DNA from: an uncultured Bacteroidales bacterium
Lineage (GTDB): Bacteria; Bacteroidota; Bacteroidia; Bacteroidales; ML635J-15
NCBI GenBank assembly: GCA_937982115.1
Contig: CALJNE010000049.1
Location: 1-57,939 of the forward strand
Length of the DNA stretch: 57,939 bases
Direction: 5' to 3'
Below are positions 9,086-17,934 of the stretch, piece after piece; the stretch's first letter is position 1, and every line of letters begins with the position of its first letter. Position numbers and translations under genes: made by a program. The notes beneath the pieces are model-generated. The model did not search any database and was not told the origin of the DNA. It was given only the letters and a program-made list of their open reading frames with translations.

Positions 9086-10564
9086 TTATTTTTTTACTAT
9101 AATTTTTACAAGATGCTTGCGTTCATTTAAGTAAACAAACAATAAAAATCCAATGAAAAGTATTGTATTCAATATAATCCGAAGATATGGTGTTTCAGGT
9201 TTTATGTAAGTGCTTGTAAAATAAATGATTAAACATAGAAATAAATACAATATGGAATTTTTTAGTTTATAAGGAACATGATAATATTTTTGTCCCCAGA
9301 AATATGAAAGCAGAGTCATTAAAAAGTAACAAATAAATGTTGCCCAGGCTGAACCAACATATCCATAAACAGGTATTAAAATTAAATTTAAAATAATTGT
9401 TACGGCTGCTCCGAAAACAGCAAGATAGGCTCCGTAACGTGTCATGTCGTTGAGTTTATACCAAATAGAAAAATTATAAAAAATTCCGAGGAAAAGATTT
9501 GCCAGCAATAAAATAGGAACAACCTTCAATCCTTCATGAAATTTTGAACCAATAAAATATTTTATGATGTCTATATAAAGCATTACACCTAAAAAGATAA
9601 TTAATCCGCATATAATGAAATATTTTGTTGCAAGAGCATAAAGTTCTCTGGCATTTTCTTCGTTTTTATTGCTAAAGAAAAACGGATCGGCAGCATACCT
9701 ATACATTTGTATAAATAAAGTCATCAATATTGCAAGCTTATAATTAGCTCCATAGATTCCCAATTGTACCATCGGATTGTTTTCGAGCGGCACCAGGTAT
9801 TTAAGCATCGCTCTGTCGAGAGTTTCGTTTATCATTCCCGCAAATCCTGCTATTAATAATGGCCACGAATATGATAATATTTCTTTTAGAAGTTTTCGAT
9901 TAAAATCAAATTTTACGTCAAAAATCTCCGGCAACAAAATTAAAAGCGTTATGATGTTTGCTACTAAATTCGAAATAAAAACATAACCAACACCTATATT
10001 ACCATTATAAAAATATAGAAGCAAGGAATTCGGATTGGAGATTTCGAGTTTGGGACAAAGCAGATAAAAATAGAGATTTAACCCTATATTAACAGCTATG
10101 TTAATTAGCTTTAAAATTGCAAATTTCCATGCTTTATTCTGAAGCCTGAGTTTGGCGAATGGAATTGAAGTGAATGCATCTATTGAAACAATTATTGCCA
10201 TCCACATTATAAACTCAGGATGTTCTGAATATCTTAGAATTTCGGATATTGAAGATAAATTTAACCGTATTAAAATTATGAATAATAGAGAAGTTGTTGC
10301 AAGGCTGGTTAAAATTGTGGAATAAACACTGTTAAATTTTGATTTGTCTTGTGCAAATCTAAAAAATCCGGTCTCCATTCCGTATGTTAGCAATATCAAT
10401 AAGAAGCTGACATAAGCATACAATTCGGTTACAATTCCGTAAACTTCAGGGATAAATATTCTTGTGTAAAGAGGAACAAGAAGATAGTTTAATAATCTTC
10501 CGATTATGCTGCTAAGTCCGTAAATTGCAGTTTGTCCTGCTAATTTTTTTATGGCTTTATTCAC
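9086..10564 (-). CDS. polysaccharide flippase (Wzx/MATE-type, oligosaccharide flippase family)
   Basis: A 492-residue polytopic membrane protein of about fourteen helices, beginning AIKKLAGQTAIYGLSSIIGRLLNYLLVPLYTR, the usual opening of the MOP-superfamily polysaccharide exporters. It likely flips a lipid-linked sugar repeat across the inner membrane. A polysaccharide_synt_C-like region starts near residue 330. It lies close to the divergent wbpD-wbpB-wbpA sugar genes, which fits a role in surface polysaccharide. The ATG at 10564 is the first in frame. No exact TAnnTTTG box is present, although TACTTTCG occurs just upstream. Confidence 0.85.
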   Translation of the reverse strand: MNKAIKKLAGQTAIYGLSSIIGRLLNYLLVPLYTRIFIPEVYGIVTELYAYVSFLLILLTYGMETGFFRFAQDKSKFNSVYSTILTSLATTSLLFIILIRLNLSSISEILRYSEHPEFIMWMAIIVSIDAFTSIPFAKLRLQNKAWKFAILKLINIAVNIGLNLYFYLLCPKLEISNPNSLLLYFYNGNIGVGYVFISNLVANIITLLILLPEIFDVKFDFNRKLLKEILSYSWPLLIAGFAGMINETLDRAMLKYLVPLENNPMVQLGIYGANYKLAILMTLFIQMYRYAADPFFFSNKNEENARELYALATKYFIICGLIIFLGVMLYIDIIKYFIGSKFHEGLKVVPILLLANLFLGIFYNFSIWYKLNDMTRYGAYLAVFGAAVTIILNLILIPVYGYVGSAWATFICYFLMTLLSYFWGQKYYHVPYKLKNSILYLFLCLIIYFTSTYIKPETPYLRIILNTILFIGFLLFVYLNERKHLVKIIVKK

Positions 10565-10647
10565 TTGTTTTTTTTGCGAAAGTAGTAAAGTTAAATTTTA
10601 AAATCATCAAATGATGCCAATATTTTTTAACTTACTGTTGTTTGTTA

Positions 10648-12138
10648 TTATGAATTGAGTGTGTCAAAATATTTTTGTTCATCTTTGTCTTTAGTTAGTA
10701 AACTTACAATAATTGTTACAATTAAAGATGCAAAAAATCCCGGGATAAGTTCGTAAACAACACTTTTTAGAGCTGGGATTTGATTCCATATAATTACCGT
10801 AACAGCTCCTGTAATAATACCTGCAATAACACCGGTACGTGTTGTTTTTTTCCAGAAAAGCATTAAAATTGAAGTAGGGCCGAAAGCAGCTCCAAGTCCT
10901 CCCCATGCAAATAATACAAGCCAAAATACAATATCTTTTGCAAAAAAAGCCAGTAACAAGCTAATTCCAACGAGAATTAAAATAGTTATGCGGCTTAATA
11001 AAACTAATTTTTCTTGAGGTATTTCAATGTCTCTTTTCAATATTTTTTGATAAATGTCCCTCACAACACATGAGGCTGCAACTAATAATTGAGAATCTGC
11101 AGTTGACATTATTGCAGCAAAAATTGAAGATATAACTATTCCAAAGATTAATGGGCTAAATTTGTATGCAGCTAAAGCCGGATAAGCATTTTCCACATCC
11201 CCACCCGGTAACATTGATACTTCGGGAAAATAAATTTTGGCTGCAATCCCCGTAAAAACAGCTCCTACTGCCATAAACACATTCATAATGGTCCCGATAA
11301 CTGCAACTTGAGTTAAGTTTTTTGTTTTATCAATAGACATATATCTCACTACTATATGAGGATTACCGGCCGAACCCAATCCTATACCAAGAAATCCTAC
11401 TAAGGCTCCGAGCGAAATAGCGCTTAGACTACCAAAATTACTGCCGCCTATTGATAAGGCTGCATCCCAAAAATTGGAAACTCCGCCAAGTTTAATAATC
11501 GCAATAATAGGCAAACCAAGTAAAGCAAAAAGCATAAAGAGACCCTGAATGGTATCGGTTAAACTAACAGCCAAAAAACCACCTAAAACTGTATAAAACA
11601 AAATTATTGCTGCAGTAATAAGCAGTCCTTCGGTTGGGGATATGTTGAAACTTGTTGAAAACGTTTTTCCTCCTGCTACAAATTGTGCCGATAGGTAGGA
11701 AATCATAAACAATAAAATAATAATAACAGTAATAATTCGTAATACAGATTTTTTGTCGTTGAATCTTTGACTGTAAAAATCAGTTATTGTGATGCAGTCG
11801 TATTTTTCACTGAAACGTCTAATGCGTGGAGCATAACTAAAAAATAACCAAAATTCAGCAATAATGTAACCTATCGAAGCCCAAATTGCTGAAATACCCA
11901 TTTTATAGGCCATTCCCGTAACTCCTAAAAGTAGCCATGCACTCCTTCCACTGACAACTGCCGACATTGCTACTACTAGCTTGTTCATTTTTCTGCCACC
12001 AATGAAAAAATTATTAATCCCTTTTGACGAAAATTTTGTAGCAAAAATTCCGATAAAAATCATTATAACCAGATATCCCAAAAACGCTGCAATTGTTACA
12101 ATACCAGATTCAACAGCTATTCCGGTTGTGTGTTCCAT
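10648..12138 (-). CDS. sodium/solute symporter (SSS family, proline-symporter-like)
   Basis: A 496-residue secondary transporter with about thirteen membrane helices. The region AVVSGRSAWLLLGVTGMAYKMG and the following IAEFWLFFSYAPRIRRFSEKY resemble PutP Na+/proline symporters. The Na+ site helix (LGIGLGSAGNPHIVVRYMSI) and STADSQLLVAASCVVRDIY are conserved features of the SSS family. Substrate cannot be fixed from sequence; proline is the nearest guess. Monocistronic, with two TAnnTTTG boxes upstream, divergent from wbpD. Confidence 0.85.
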   Translation of the reverse strand: MEHTTGIAVESGIVTIAAFLGYLVIMIFIGIFATKFSSKGINNFFIGGRKMNKLVVAMSAVVSGRSAWLLLGVTGMAYKMGISAIWASIGYIIAEFWLFFSYAPRIRRFSEKYDCITITDFYSQRFNDKKSVLRIITVIIILLFMISYLSAQFVAGGKTFSTSFNISPTEGLLITAAIILFYTVLGGFLAVSLTDTIQGLFMLFALLGLPIIAIIKLGGVSNFWDAALSIGGSNFGSLSAISLGALVGFLGIGLGSAGNPHIVVRYMSIDKTKNLTQVAVIGTIMNVFMAVGAVFTGIAAKIYFPEVSMLPGGDVENAYPALAAYKFSPLIFGIVISSIFAAIMSTADSQLLVAASCVVRDIYQKILKRDIEIPQEKLVLLSRITILILVGISLLLAFFAKDIVFWLVLFAWGGLGAAFGPTSILMLFWKKTTRTGVIAGIITGAVTVIIWNQIPALKSVVYELIPGFFASLIVTIIVSLLTKDKDEQKYFDTLNS

Positions 12139-12161
12139 AAAACTTTAATTTATTGTTATTT

Positions 12162-12169
12162 CAAACATA
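12162..12169 (-). promoter_or_regulatory. -7 promoter element of the symporter gene
   Basis: TATGTTTG on the minus strand, exact TAnnTTTG match, 23 bases before the ATG at 12138. A second exact box (TATCTTTG) sits at 12189-12196. Confidence 0.55.
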
Positions 12170-12188
12170 AAAAGATTTTTGCTTTGAG

Positions 12189-12196
12189 CAAAGATA
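12189..12196 (-). promoter_or_regulatory. second possible -7 element, symporter gene
   Basis: TATCTTTG on the minus strand, 50 bases before the symporter ATG. It lies only 14 bases from the divergent wbpD box, so both directions share one short control region. Confidence 0.4.
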
Positions 12197-12210
12197 AAAG
12201 ATAAAAATAC

Positions 12211-12218
12211 TATTTTTG
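12211..12218 (+). promoter_or_regulatory. -7 promoter element of the wbpD operon; decides the start
   Basis: TATTTTTG, exact TAnnTTTG. It overlaps the TTG at 12216 that would otherwise extend the ORF, so translation must begin at the ATG at 12231, 12 bases after the box. Confidence 0.7.
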
Positions 12219-12230
12219 CAAAAAAAATAT

Positions 12231-12803
12231 ATGGCAGAATATTTTGCTCACCCAACCGCTGTTATTGATGAAGGTTGTAAAATAGGAAAAGGAACCAGAA
12301 TATGGCATTTTACTCATATTATGCCAAATTGTATTATCGGCGAAAATTGTAATTTAGGTCAAAATGTTGTTGTATCTCCGGATGTTGTGTTGGGGAATAA
12401 TGTTAAAGTACAAAACAATGTTTCGATTTATACCGGTGTTATTTGTGAGGATGATGTTTTTTTAGGACCGTCAATGGTATTTACAAATGTTATAAATCCT
12501 CGTTCAGCGGTAAACAGGAGAGACCAATACCTCAGAACACTCGTTAAAAAAGGAGCTACAATAGGCGCAAATGCAACAATTGTTTGCGGAAATACGATTG
12601 GCAAATTTGCATTCATTGGAGCAGGAGCAGTTGTAACCAAAGATGTTCCGGATTATGCTCTTGTAGTAGGAAATCCTGCTCGCCATATTGGTTGGATGAG
12701 TGAATACGGACATCGTCTTGTTTTCGATGAAAACTGTATTGCTGTTTGTCCTGAAAGTAAAGAAAAATACAAATTGGAAAATAATATAGTTGTAAAATTA
12801 TAA
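12231..12803 (+). CDS. wbpD: left-handed beta-helix N-acetyltransferase, WbpD/WlbB-like
   Basis: A 190-residue hexapeptide-repeat acyltransferase. It probably acetylates the 3-amino group of UDP-GlcNAc3NA to give UDP-2,3-diacetamido-glucuronic acid. The left-handed beta-helix runs from about residue 8 to 155 ([67 protein letters not shown]). The loop INPRSAVNR with the following LVKKGATIG region is typical of WbpD/WlbB. The start at 12231 is fixed by the promoter box. The gene is followed after 4 bases by wbpB, so the two are co-transcribed. The substrate assignment rests on the company of wbpB and wbpA. Confidence 0.85.
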   Translation: MAEYFAHPTAVIDEGCKIGKGTRIWHFTHIMPNCIIGENCNLGQNVVVSPDVVLGNNVKVQNNVSIYTGVICEDDVFLGPSMVFTNVINPRSAVNRRDQYLRTLVKKGATIGANATIVCGNTIGKFAFIGAGAVVTKDVPDYALVVGNPARHIGWMSEYGHRLVFDENCIAVCPESKEKYKLENNIVVKL

Positions 12804-12807
12804 ACTA

Positions 12808-13758
12808 ATGGCAGGAAAAAATTTTGCATTGATTGGTGTTGCCGGTTATATTGCTGTTCGACATGTTAAAGCAATTAAAGAAACCGGTAATAATTTGGTG
12901 GCTACTCTCGATCCTTTTGACAGTGTTGGGTTCTTAGATTCTTATTTCCCCGAAGCAGACTTTTTTCACGAGTTCGAAAGATTCGACAGACATATATACA
13001 AACTTAGCCAAACTGATAAAAAAATTGATTATGTAAGCATCTGTTCTCCTAATTATTTACATGATGCTCATATACGATTTGCTCTTAGAAATAAAGCTGA
13101 TGCAATTTGTGAAAAACCTCTGGTTCTAAACCCATGGAACGTTGATGCTCTAAAAGAACTCGAAAAAGAAACAGGTAAGAAAATTTATAATATTCTTCAA
13201 TTGCGATTGCACCCTTCGATTATAGAATTAAAGAAAAAAATTGAAGAAGGACCGAAGGACAAAATTTATGATATTGACCTTGCCTATATAACATCTCGCG
13301 GAAAATGGTATCATTATTCATGGAAAGGGGATGTGCAAAAATCCGGTGGTATTGCAACTAATATCGGCGTTCACTTTTTTGATATGCTTACGTGGATTTT
13401 TGGTTCGGTAAAAAAATCTGTGGTTCACTTCAGTTCTAATGAAACAGCTGCCGGATTTTTACAATTAGAACGTGCAAATGTTCGCTGGATATTGTCAATT
13501 AATTATGATTTAGTTCCTGATAATATCAAAGTTAAAGGTCAACGAACCTATCGTTGTATAATGATTGAAGGCAACGAAATTGAATTTTCCGAAGGCTTTA
13601 CTGATTTGCATACCGAAATTTATAAAAATATATTAATTGACAAAGGTTTTGGTTTAGAGGATGCCAGAACTGCGATACAAACTGTTTATGATATACGAAA
13701 TGCAACACCGGTAGGAAAATTAGGAGATTTTCATCCATTATTACAAAAATCATTTTAA
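12808..13758 (+). CDS. wbpB: Gfo/Idh/MocA oxidoreductase, WbpB/WlbA-like UDP-GlcNAcA 3-dehydrogenase
   Basis: A 316-residue NAD-dependent dehydrogenase. The N-terminal Rossmann fold reads FALIGVAGYIAVRHVKAI, and the GxAGYIAxRH form is characteristic of WbpB/WlbA. The conserved EKP motif (CEKPLVLNPWNV) lies near residue 105. The C-terminal alpha/beta substrate domain contains GGIATNIGVHFFDML, which carries the active-site region. In the known pathway this enzyme oxidises C3 of UDP-GlcNAcA, and the 3-keto product is then aminated by WbpE. No WbpE-type aminotransferase is in this window. Confidence 0.87.
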   Translation: MAGKNFALIGVAGYIAVRHVKAIKETGNNLVATLDPFDSVGFLDSYFPEADFFHEFERFDRHIYKLSQTDKKIDYVSICSPNYLHDAHIRFALRNKADAICEKPLVLNPWNVDALKELEKETGKKIYNILQLRLHPSIIELKKKIEEGPKDKIYDIDLAYITSRGKWYHYSWKGDVQKSGGIATNIGVHFFDMLTWIFGSVKKSVVHFSSNETAAGFLQLERANVRWILSINYDLVPDNIKVKGQRTYRCIMIEGNEIEFSEGFTDLHTEIYKNILIDKGFGLEDARTAIQTVYDIRNATPVGKLGDFHPLLQKSF

Positions 13759-13804
13759 TTTGAGAAATTAGATTATATTTTAGCCGCAATTAAATTTTAA
13801 GATT

Positions 13805-15094
13805 ATGTACGAATCAATAATCAAAAAAGAGAAAAAGATTTCCGTTATCGGACTCGGTTACGTTGGTTTACCAATTGCATTAGAATTTGCAAGAAAAGTG
13901 AAAGTAGTCGGATTTGATATTAAGCCCGACAGAATCGAGATGATGAAAAATAAAATTGACCCCAGCAACGAATTAGCTCCCGAAGAATTCGAAGGTTGTG
14001 ATATTTTATTTACATCTAATCCCGAAGACCTTAGAGATTGCCATTTTCATATTGTTGCAGTTCCAACTCCAATTGACGAACATAAACTTCCGGATCTGAC
14101 ACCGGTTATCAAAGCATCTGAAACCGTAGGTAAAATTCTGAAAAAAGGTGATTATGTCATCTATGAATCAACTGTTTATCCGGGATGTACCGAGGAAGAT
14201 TGTGTTCCTGTGCTGGAAAAATTCAGCGGATTAAAATATATCGAAGATTTTAAAGTCGGTTTTTCGCCCGAAAGAATTAATCCCGGCGATAAAGTTCATA
14301 CTTTAACAAATATTGTAAAAGTTACTTCCGGTTGCGATCCTGAATCAGCGGAAAACATTGCAAAAGTTTATGAAATAATCATTAAAGCCGGTGTACATCG
14401 TGCAAGCTCAATTAAAGTTGCAGAAGCCGCAAAAATCATTGAAAATACTCAACGTGATGTTAATATTGCTCTTATGAACGAGCTTTCAATGATTTTCGAT
14501 ATTATGGGAATAAATACCTTTGAAGTTTTGGAAGCTGCCGGAACAAAATGGAACTTTCTTAAATTTATTCCCGGTTTGGTTGGCGGTCACTGTATAGGAG
14601 TTGACCCGTACTACTTGTTGCATAAGGCAAAAGAACTTGGTTATCATGCAAAAATGATTGGCTCAGGTCGTGCTATAAATGATGGAATGGGAGCACATGT
14701 TGCTCAAAAAATTGTTAAACTTATAATCTCCAAAGGAAAAGAAATCACTACTTCGAGAGTACTTATTCTAGGGATGACATTCAAGGAAAATGTTACTGAC
14801 ATCAGAAACTCCAGAGTTATTGATATAATTGACGAGTTGAAGAAATACAACGTAAAGGTGGATGTTGTTGATCCTTATGCCAACAAGCACGAGGTACTTG
14901 AAGAGTATGGAGTTGAAATGGCTGACGTTCCTTCAGGTAAATATGATGCTATTATTGTTGCTGTAAGTCATGATAAATTTGTAGAATTAACAGAAGATAA
15001 TTTTAAAGAATTTTCTGCTCCAAACGGAATTTTTGCTGATATTAAAGGCATCTATAGAAATAAAATAAAGGATTTAACTTATTGGAGCCTTTAA
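13805..15094 (+). CDS. wbpA: UDP-N-acetylglucosamine 6-dehydrogenase, WbpA/TviB type
   Basis: A 429-residue nucleotide-sugar dehydrogenase that oxidises C6 of UDP-GlcNAc (or UDP-ManNAc/GalNAc) to the uronic acid. The N-terminal NAD domain starts at ISVIGLGYVGLPIALEFA. The central helical domain carries VAEAAKIIENTQRDVNIALMNE, and the catalytic Cys is in the conserved GLVGGHCIGVDPYYL near residue 260. The C-terminal UDP-binding domain has ILGMTFKENVTDIRNS. It follows wbpB after 46 bases and would supply its substrate, although it comes last in gene order. A hairpin lies downstream at 15113. Confidence 0.93.
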   Translation: MYESIIKKEKKISVIGLGYVGLPIALEFARKVKVVGFDIKPDRIEMMKNKIDPSNELAPEEFEGCDILFTSNPEDLRDCHFHIVAVPTPIDEHKLPDLTPVIKASETVGKILKKGDYVIYESTVYPGCTEEDCVPVLEKFSGLKYIEDFKVGFSPERINPGDKVHTLTNIVKVTSGCDPESAENIAKVYEIIIKAGVHRASSIKVAEAAKIIENTQRDVNIALMNELSMIFDIMGINTFEVLEAAGTKWNFLKFIPGLVGGHCIGVDPYYLLHKAKELGYHAKMIGSGRAINDGMGAHVAQKIVKLIISKGKEITTSRVLILGMTFKENVTDIRNSRVIDIIDELKKYNVKVDVVDPYANKHEVLEEYGVEMADVPSGKYDAIIVAVSHDKFVELTEDNFKEFSAPNGIFADIKGIYRNKIKDLTYWSL

Positions 15095-15112
15095 TTTATT
15101 TGAACATTTATA

Positions 15113-15134
15113 CTTAGACTTTTGTTAGTCTAAG
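15113..15134 (+). terminator. hairpin after wbpA, weak terminator or attenuator
   Basis: A perfect 7-bp stem CTTAGAC/GTCTAAG with an 8-base loop, followed by T-rich but interrupted sequence (CTTTATTAATTTTT). It separates the sugar genes from the Mrp gene. The lack of a solid U-run makes it a weak terminator at best. Confidence 0.4.
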
Positions 15135-15157
15135 CTTTATTAATTTTTATTTATATA

Positions 15158-16258
15158 ATGAACATGGGAGCTACGAAAATTCAAGAATTATTAAAGGATA
15201 TAATTTATCCCGAAACAGGTGTGAATATTGTCGAAAGTGGAATCTTAGCTGAAGTAAAAGAAGAATCCGGTGAACTATTTATCACTCTGGAATTCACAAA
15301 ACCTACAGATCCATTTTTAAATTCAATAAAAAAATCTGTCAAGGAAAAATTAGAAAACAATTTCGGCAGCACCTATATAATTAATATTGTTACTAAAACA
15401 AAAAAATCTGCTAAGCCAAAAATTGAAACTACAGCAGGAGTAGAAGAAGTTGCTAATATTATTGCAATTGCAAGCGGGAAAGGTGGTGTCGGAAAATCTA
15501 CAATAACGGTTAATCTGGCTGTTGCATTGGCACAAATGGGCTATAAATGCGGAGTTGTTGATGCCGATATTTTTGGACCGAGTATCCCAAAAATGTTTGG
15601 TATTGAAAACGAAAAGCCTGGCGGAGTAATGGAAAACGGTAAAGAATTAATTGTCCCTGTTGAGAAATATGGTATTAAAATACTTTCTATAGGATTTTTT
15701 ATTGACCCTAAAGACGCTACAATCTGGAGAGGCCCTATGGCGAGCGGAGTCTTGAAACAATTTATCTACGATACTAAATGGGGAAAATTGGATTTTCTTT
15801 TATTTGATCTTCCTCCCGGTACAAGTGACATTCATCTTACTCTTGTGCAAAGTGTACCCGTAACAGGGGCAGTTATTGTCAGCACTCCTCAACAAGTAGC
15901 TATAGCTGATGCACGTAAAGGTGTTGCAATGTTCAGGGCTAATGGTATAAATGTGCCGGTTTTGGGTATTGTCGAAAATATGGCATGGTTTACTCCCGAA
16001 GAGTTACCTGAAAATAAATACTATATTTTTGGGAAAGGTGGTGTTGAACAGCTTGCCGCAGAAACACAAACACAGATTTTAGGACAAATACCTATAGTAC
16101 AGTCAATTTGTGAAAGCGGAGACAATGGTAAACCGGTGGCCTCAAATCCGAAAACAATACAGGGAAAAGCCTTCGAAGAGCTTGCCATTAAATTTGTAGA
16201 AGCCGTTGAAAAACGTAATAAAGAATTGCCAAAAACTCAACAAGTAATCGTAAAATAA
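15158..16258 (+). CDS. apbC: Mrp/ApbC family Fe-S cluster carrier ATPase
   Basis: A 366-residue P-loop ATPase that delivers [4Fe-4S] clusters. An N-terminal MIP18/DUF59-type domain covers about residues 5-85. The ATPase domain opens with the deviant Walker A IASGKGGVGKSTITVNLAVA near residue 108, followed by GVVDADIFGPSIPKMFG and LLFDLPPGTSDIHLTLVQ. The C-terminal CxxC pair seen in many homologs is not present where expected (the region reads ENMAWFTPEELPENKYYIFG), which is common in Bacteroidota Mrp proteins. It is followed after 18 bases by an Nfu scaffold gene, a functional Fe-S pairing. The start may be the ATG at 15158 or 15164. Confidence 0.92.
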   Translation: MNMGATKIQELLKDIIYPETGVNIVESGILAEVKEESGELFITLEFTKPTDPFLNSIKKSVKEKLENNFGSTYIINIVTKTKKSAKPKIETTAGVEEVANIIAIASGKGGVGKSTITVNLAVALAQMGYKCGVVDADIFGPSIPKMFGIENEKPGGVMENGKELIVPVEKYGIKILSIGFFIDPKDATIWRGPMASGVLKQFIYDTKWGKLDFLLFDLPPGTSDIHLTLVQSVPVTGAVIVSTPQQVAIADARKGVAMFRANGINVPVLGIVENMAWFTPEELPENKYYIFGKGGVEQLAAETQTQILGQIPIVQSICESGDNGKPVASNPKTIQGKAFEELAIKFVEAVEKRNKELPKTQQVIVK

Positions 16259-16276
16259 TAATCAAAATTTCAAGTT

Positions 16277-16507
16277 ATGGAAGAAATCATTAAGAAAATA
16301 GAAAAATCAATCGAAGAAGTTCGCCCTTATTTACAGGCCGATGGTGGAGATATAGCTTTAGTTGAAGTTACTCCCGATTTTGTTGTAAAAGTAAAACTCA
16401 AAGGAGCTTGCGGTTCATGTCCATTTAGCATTCAAACATTGAAATTAGGTGTTGAAGATAAGTTAAAACGTGATGTTCCAGAAGTTAAGGAAGTAGTAAG
16501 TGTTTAA
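16277..16507 (+). CDS. NifU C-terminal-domain Fe-S scaffold protein
   Basis: A 76-residue stand-alone Nfu domain that assembles or carries an Fe-S cluster. Key features are VRPYLQADGGDIALVEV and the cluster-ligating CxxC in LKGACGSCPFSIQTLKLG. The length matches the bare domain. It lies directly behind apbC and is probably co-transcribed, so the two should act in sequence in Fe-S delivery. Confidence 0.93.
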   Translation: MEEIIKKIEKSIEEVRPYLQADGGDIALVEVTPDFVVKVKLKGACGSCPFSIQTLKLGVEDKLKRDVPEVKEVVSV

Positions 16508-16535
16508 AATGAAATTCTGAAAATTTTGTTTAGAA

Positions 16536-17249
16536 TTAGAATTTATATTTTAATCCTATGTTAGCTAATGTAAAATAAAACGGCAGATCGTTACCATTTT
16601 CATCTTTTACTGTATTTAATTTATAGAATCTCCACAAATCTCTTTTTGCATTAAAAAACAAACTGTAGTTTTCGTTTATTTTATAATCCATTCCCAAACC
16701 TATTCCTCCATTTAGCAAATTTATGCCGGAAGAATTGTTCTGGTCTAAATTTACGTCAGGAATCAATCCGCCTTCGCCAACCTGCACTTTGATAAAAACC
16801 AAATCTTTGTGAATCAAATTAAATCTCGAATACAAATTTGTAAATATTATTATTTTATCAAAAAGTTTATACGACAAAATAATGTTTGGGATAAGATATA
16901 GTAGTCGGGTGTGTCCTTCAATAAAAGTGTAGTAATATGTGGGAACCATCACTGTGTTTCCCATAACTACACTTTCAACAATAGTATCTTTTTTATCCTG
17001 GTTAAGATAATAATTATATGCCGTAAAGCCCAGTTCTAATCCTGTTTTAATTGATATTTTTTTTAAATTCGAAATTTGTGTTGTTAATTCAAGATTTGCT
17101 CCCGGAAATATTTTAGCAGTACTGTTTTTTTGAGTTTTTTCAGGAATAGCACCTCCTAAATTTGTTGAAACAGATAAATATGTTTGTCCAAAAATATGGA
17201 AATGGAATGCTATCAGAATAAAAAATAATATAAAATACAATTTATTCAT
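16536..17249 (-). CDS. outer-membrane beta-barrel protein, unknown family
   Basis: A 237-residue protein with a signal peptide (hydrophobic residues 3-19, cleavage after HIFGQ). Alternating amphipathic strands (LSVSTNLGGAIP, KISIKTGLELGFTAYNYYL, YSLFFNAKRDLWRFYKL) run to the terminal ANIGLKYKF, a C-terminal Phe typical of BAM substrates. It is the last gene of an operon with two PCMD-type surface proteins and overlaps the previous gene by 8 bases. A role as an outer-membrane partner for those proteins is possible but not shown. Confidence 0.7.
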   Translation of the reverse strand: MNKLYFILFFILIAFHFHIFGQTYLSVSTNLGGAIPEKTQKNSTAKIFPGANLELTTQISNLKKISIKTGLELGFTAYNYYLNQDKKDTIVESVVMGNTVMVPTYYYTFIEGHTRLLYLIPNIILSYKLFDKIIIFTNLYSRFNLIHKDLVFIKVQVGEGGLIPDVNLDQNNSSGINLLNGGIGLGMDYKINENYSLFFNAKRDLWRFYKLNTVKDENGNDLPFYFTLANIGLKYKF

Positions 17250-17934
17250 ATCTTAAACTCAATTTGTCAATAATCAATACTGAACCGGGATGACCTTTGA
17301 AATCTTTTCCTGAAACGCTTGCAAGTAGTATAATATGAATAGAGTCCGGAGTAATGTCACTGTTGTAAACTATTGGCACATTAAAATTTTTATAGGTATT
17401 TTGAACTTCATTTGAAACAAATTCTCCTCTTCCTATAGTATCTCTCAGATTTTGTCCGGGATTATATTTTGTAAGAGCTATAAAAATAACAAGCGTGTCA
17501 TTATCTGCAGGTGAGTATTTGTAATAACCTTGAAAAAATGAAGGTCGTTTTGAAAAAGGTTTTCCGATTACAAGATTTTCGCCGATGGGAAGATTTGGGT
17601 CGAAATAACCTGTGGCTGCAATGCCCGGAATGCTTAATTCTTCGCCCCATAACTTTGTCTCAATTCTAAGAGCGTAATTGCCACTGTATGAATCATTTGT
17701 TCTTTCCATAGTTACCGGTCCTCCAATAACAGCTAAATAGTTTAATCCGTCCCACCAGTCTCCAGCCGGTTTGAGGAAATAAACTTCTCCTTGTGATACT
17801 GTTACCCAGTTTTCAAAGTCTCCTTGTACAATATCTTCTATTACAGGTTCATCAATAGGAGGTTTCGTATCACATGATATAAAAACTATTGATAATAAAA
17901 CAAAAATTGTTATGCTGATTATTTTGGTGCTCAT
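17242..17934 (-). CDS. PCMD-domain lipoprotein
   Basis: A 230-residue lipoprotein. The signal peptide ends in a lipobox (SIVFISCDT). The body fits the putative carbohydrate metabolism domain (PCMD): an opening FENW, then a conserved GYYKYSPADNDTLVIFIAL core, a NFNVPIVYNSDITPDSIHI strand region and the closing GSVLIIDKLSLRYE. It has no sorting domain, unlike its upstream paralog (17931-18821), with which it overlaps by four bases (ATGA). The two proteins share layout and the closing SVLI(I/V)DK motif. Biochemical function is unknown for the family. Confidence 0.75.
   Translation of the reverse strand: MSTKIISITIFVLLSIVFISCDTKPPIDEPVIEDIVQGDFENWVTVSQGEVYFLKPAGDWWDGLNYLAVIGGPVTMERTNDSYSGNYALRIETKLWGEELSIPGIAATGYFDPNLPIGENLVIGKPFSKRPSFFQGYYKYSPADNDTLVIFIALTKYNPGQNLRDTIGRGEFVSNEVQNTYKNFNVPIVYNSDITPDSIHIILLASVSGKDFKGHPGSVLIIDKLSLRYE

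Noticed and set aside
16513-16537. Short inverted repeat AATTCT/AGAATT between nfu and the barrel gene
   Set aside because: A+T-only stem of six base pairs overlapping a coding end, with no U-run; too weak to call a terminator.
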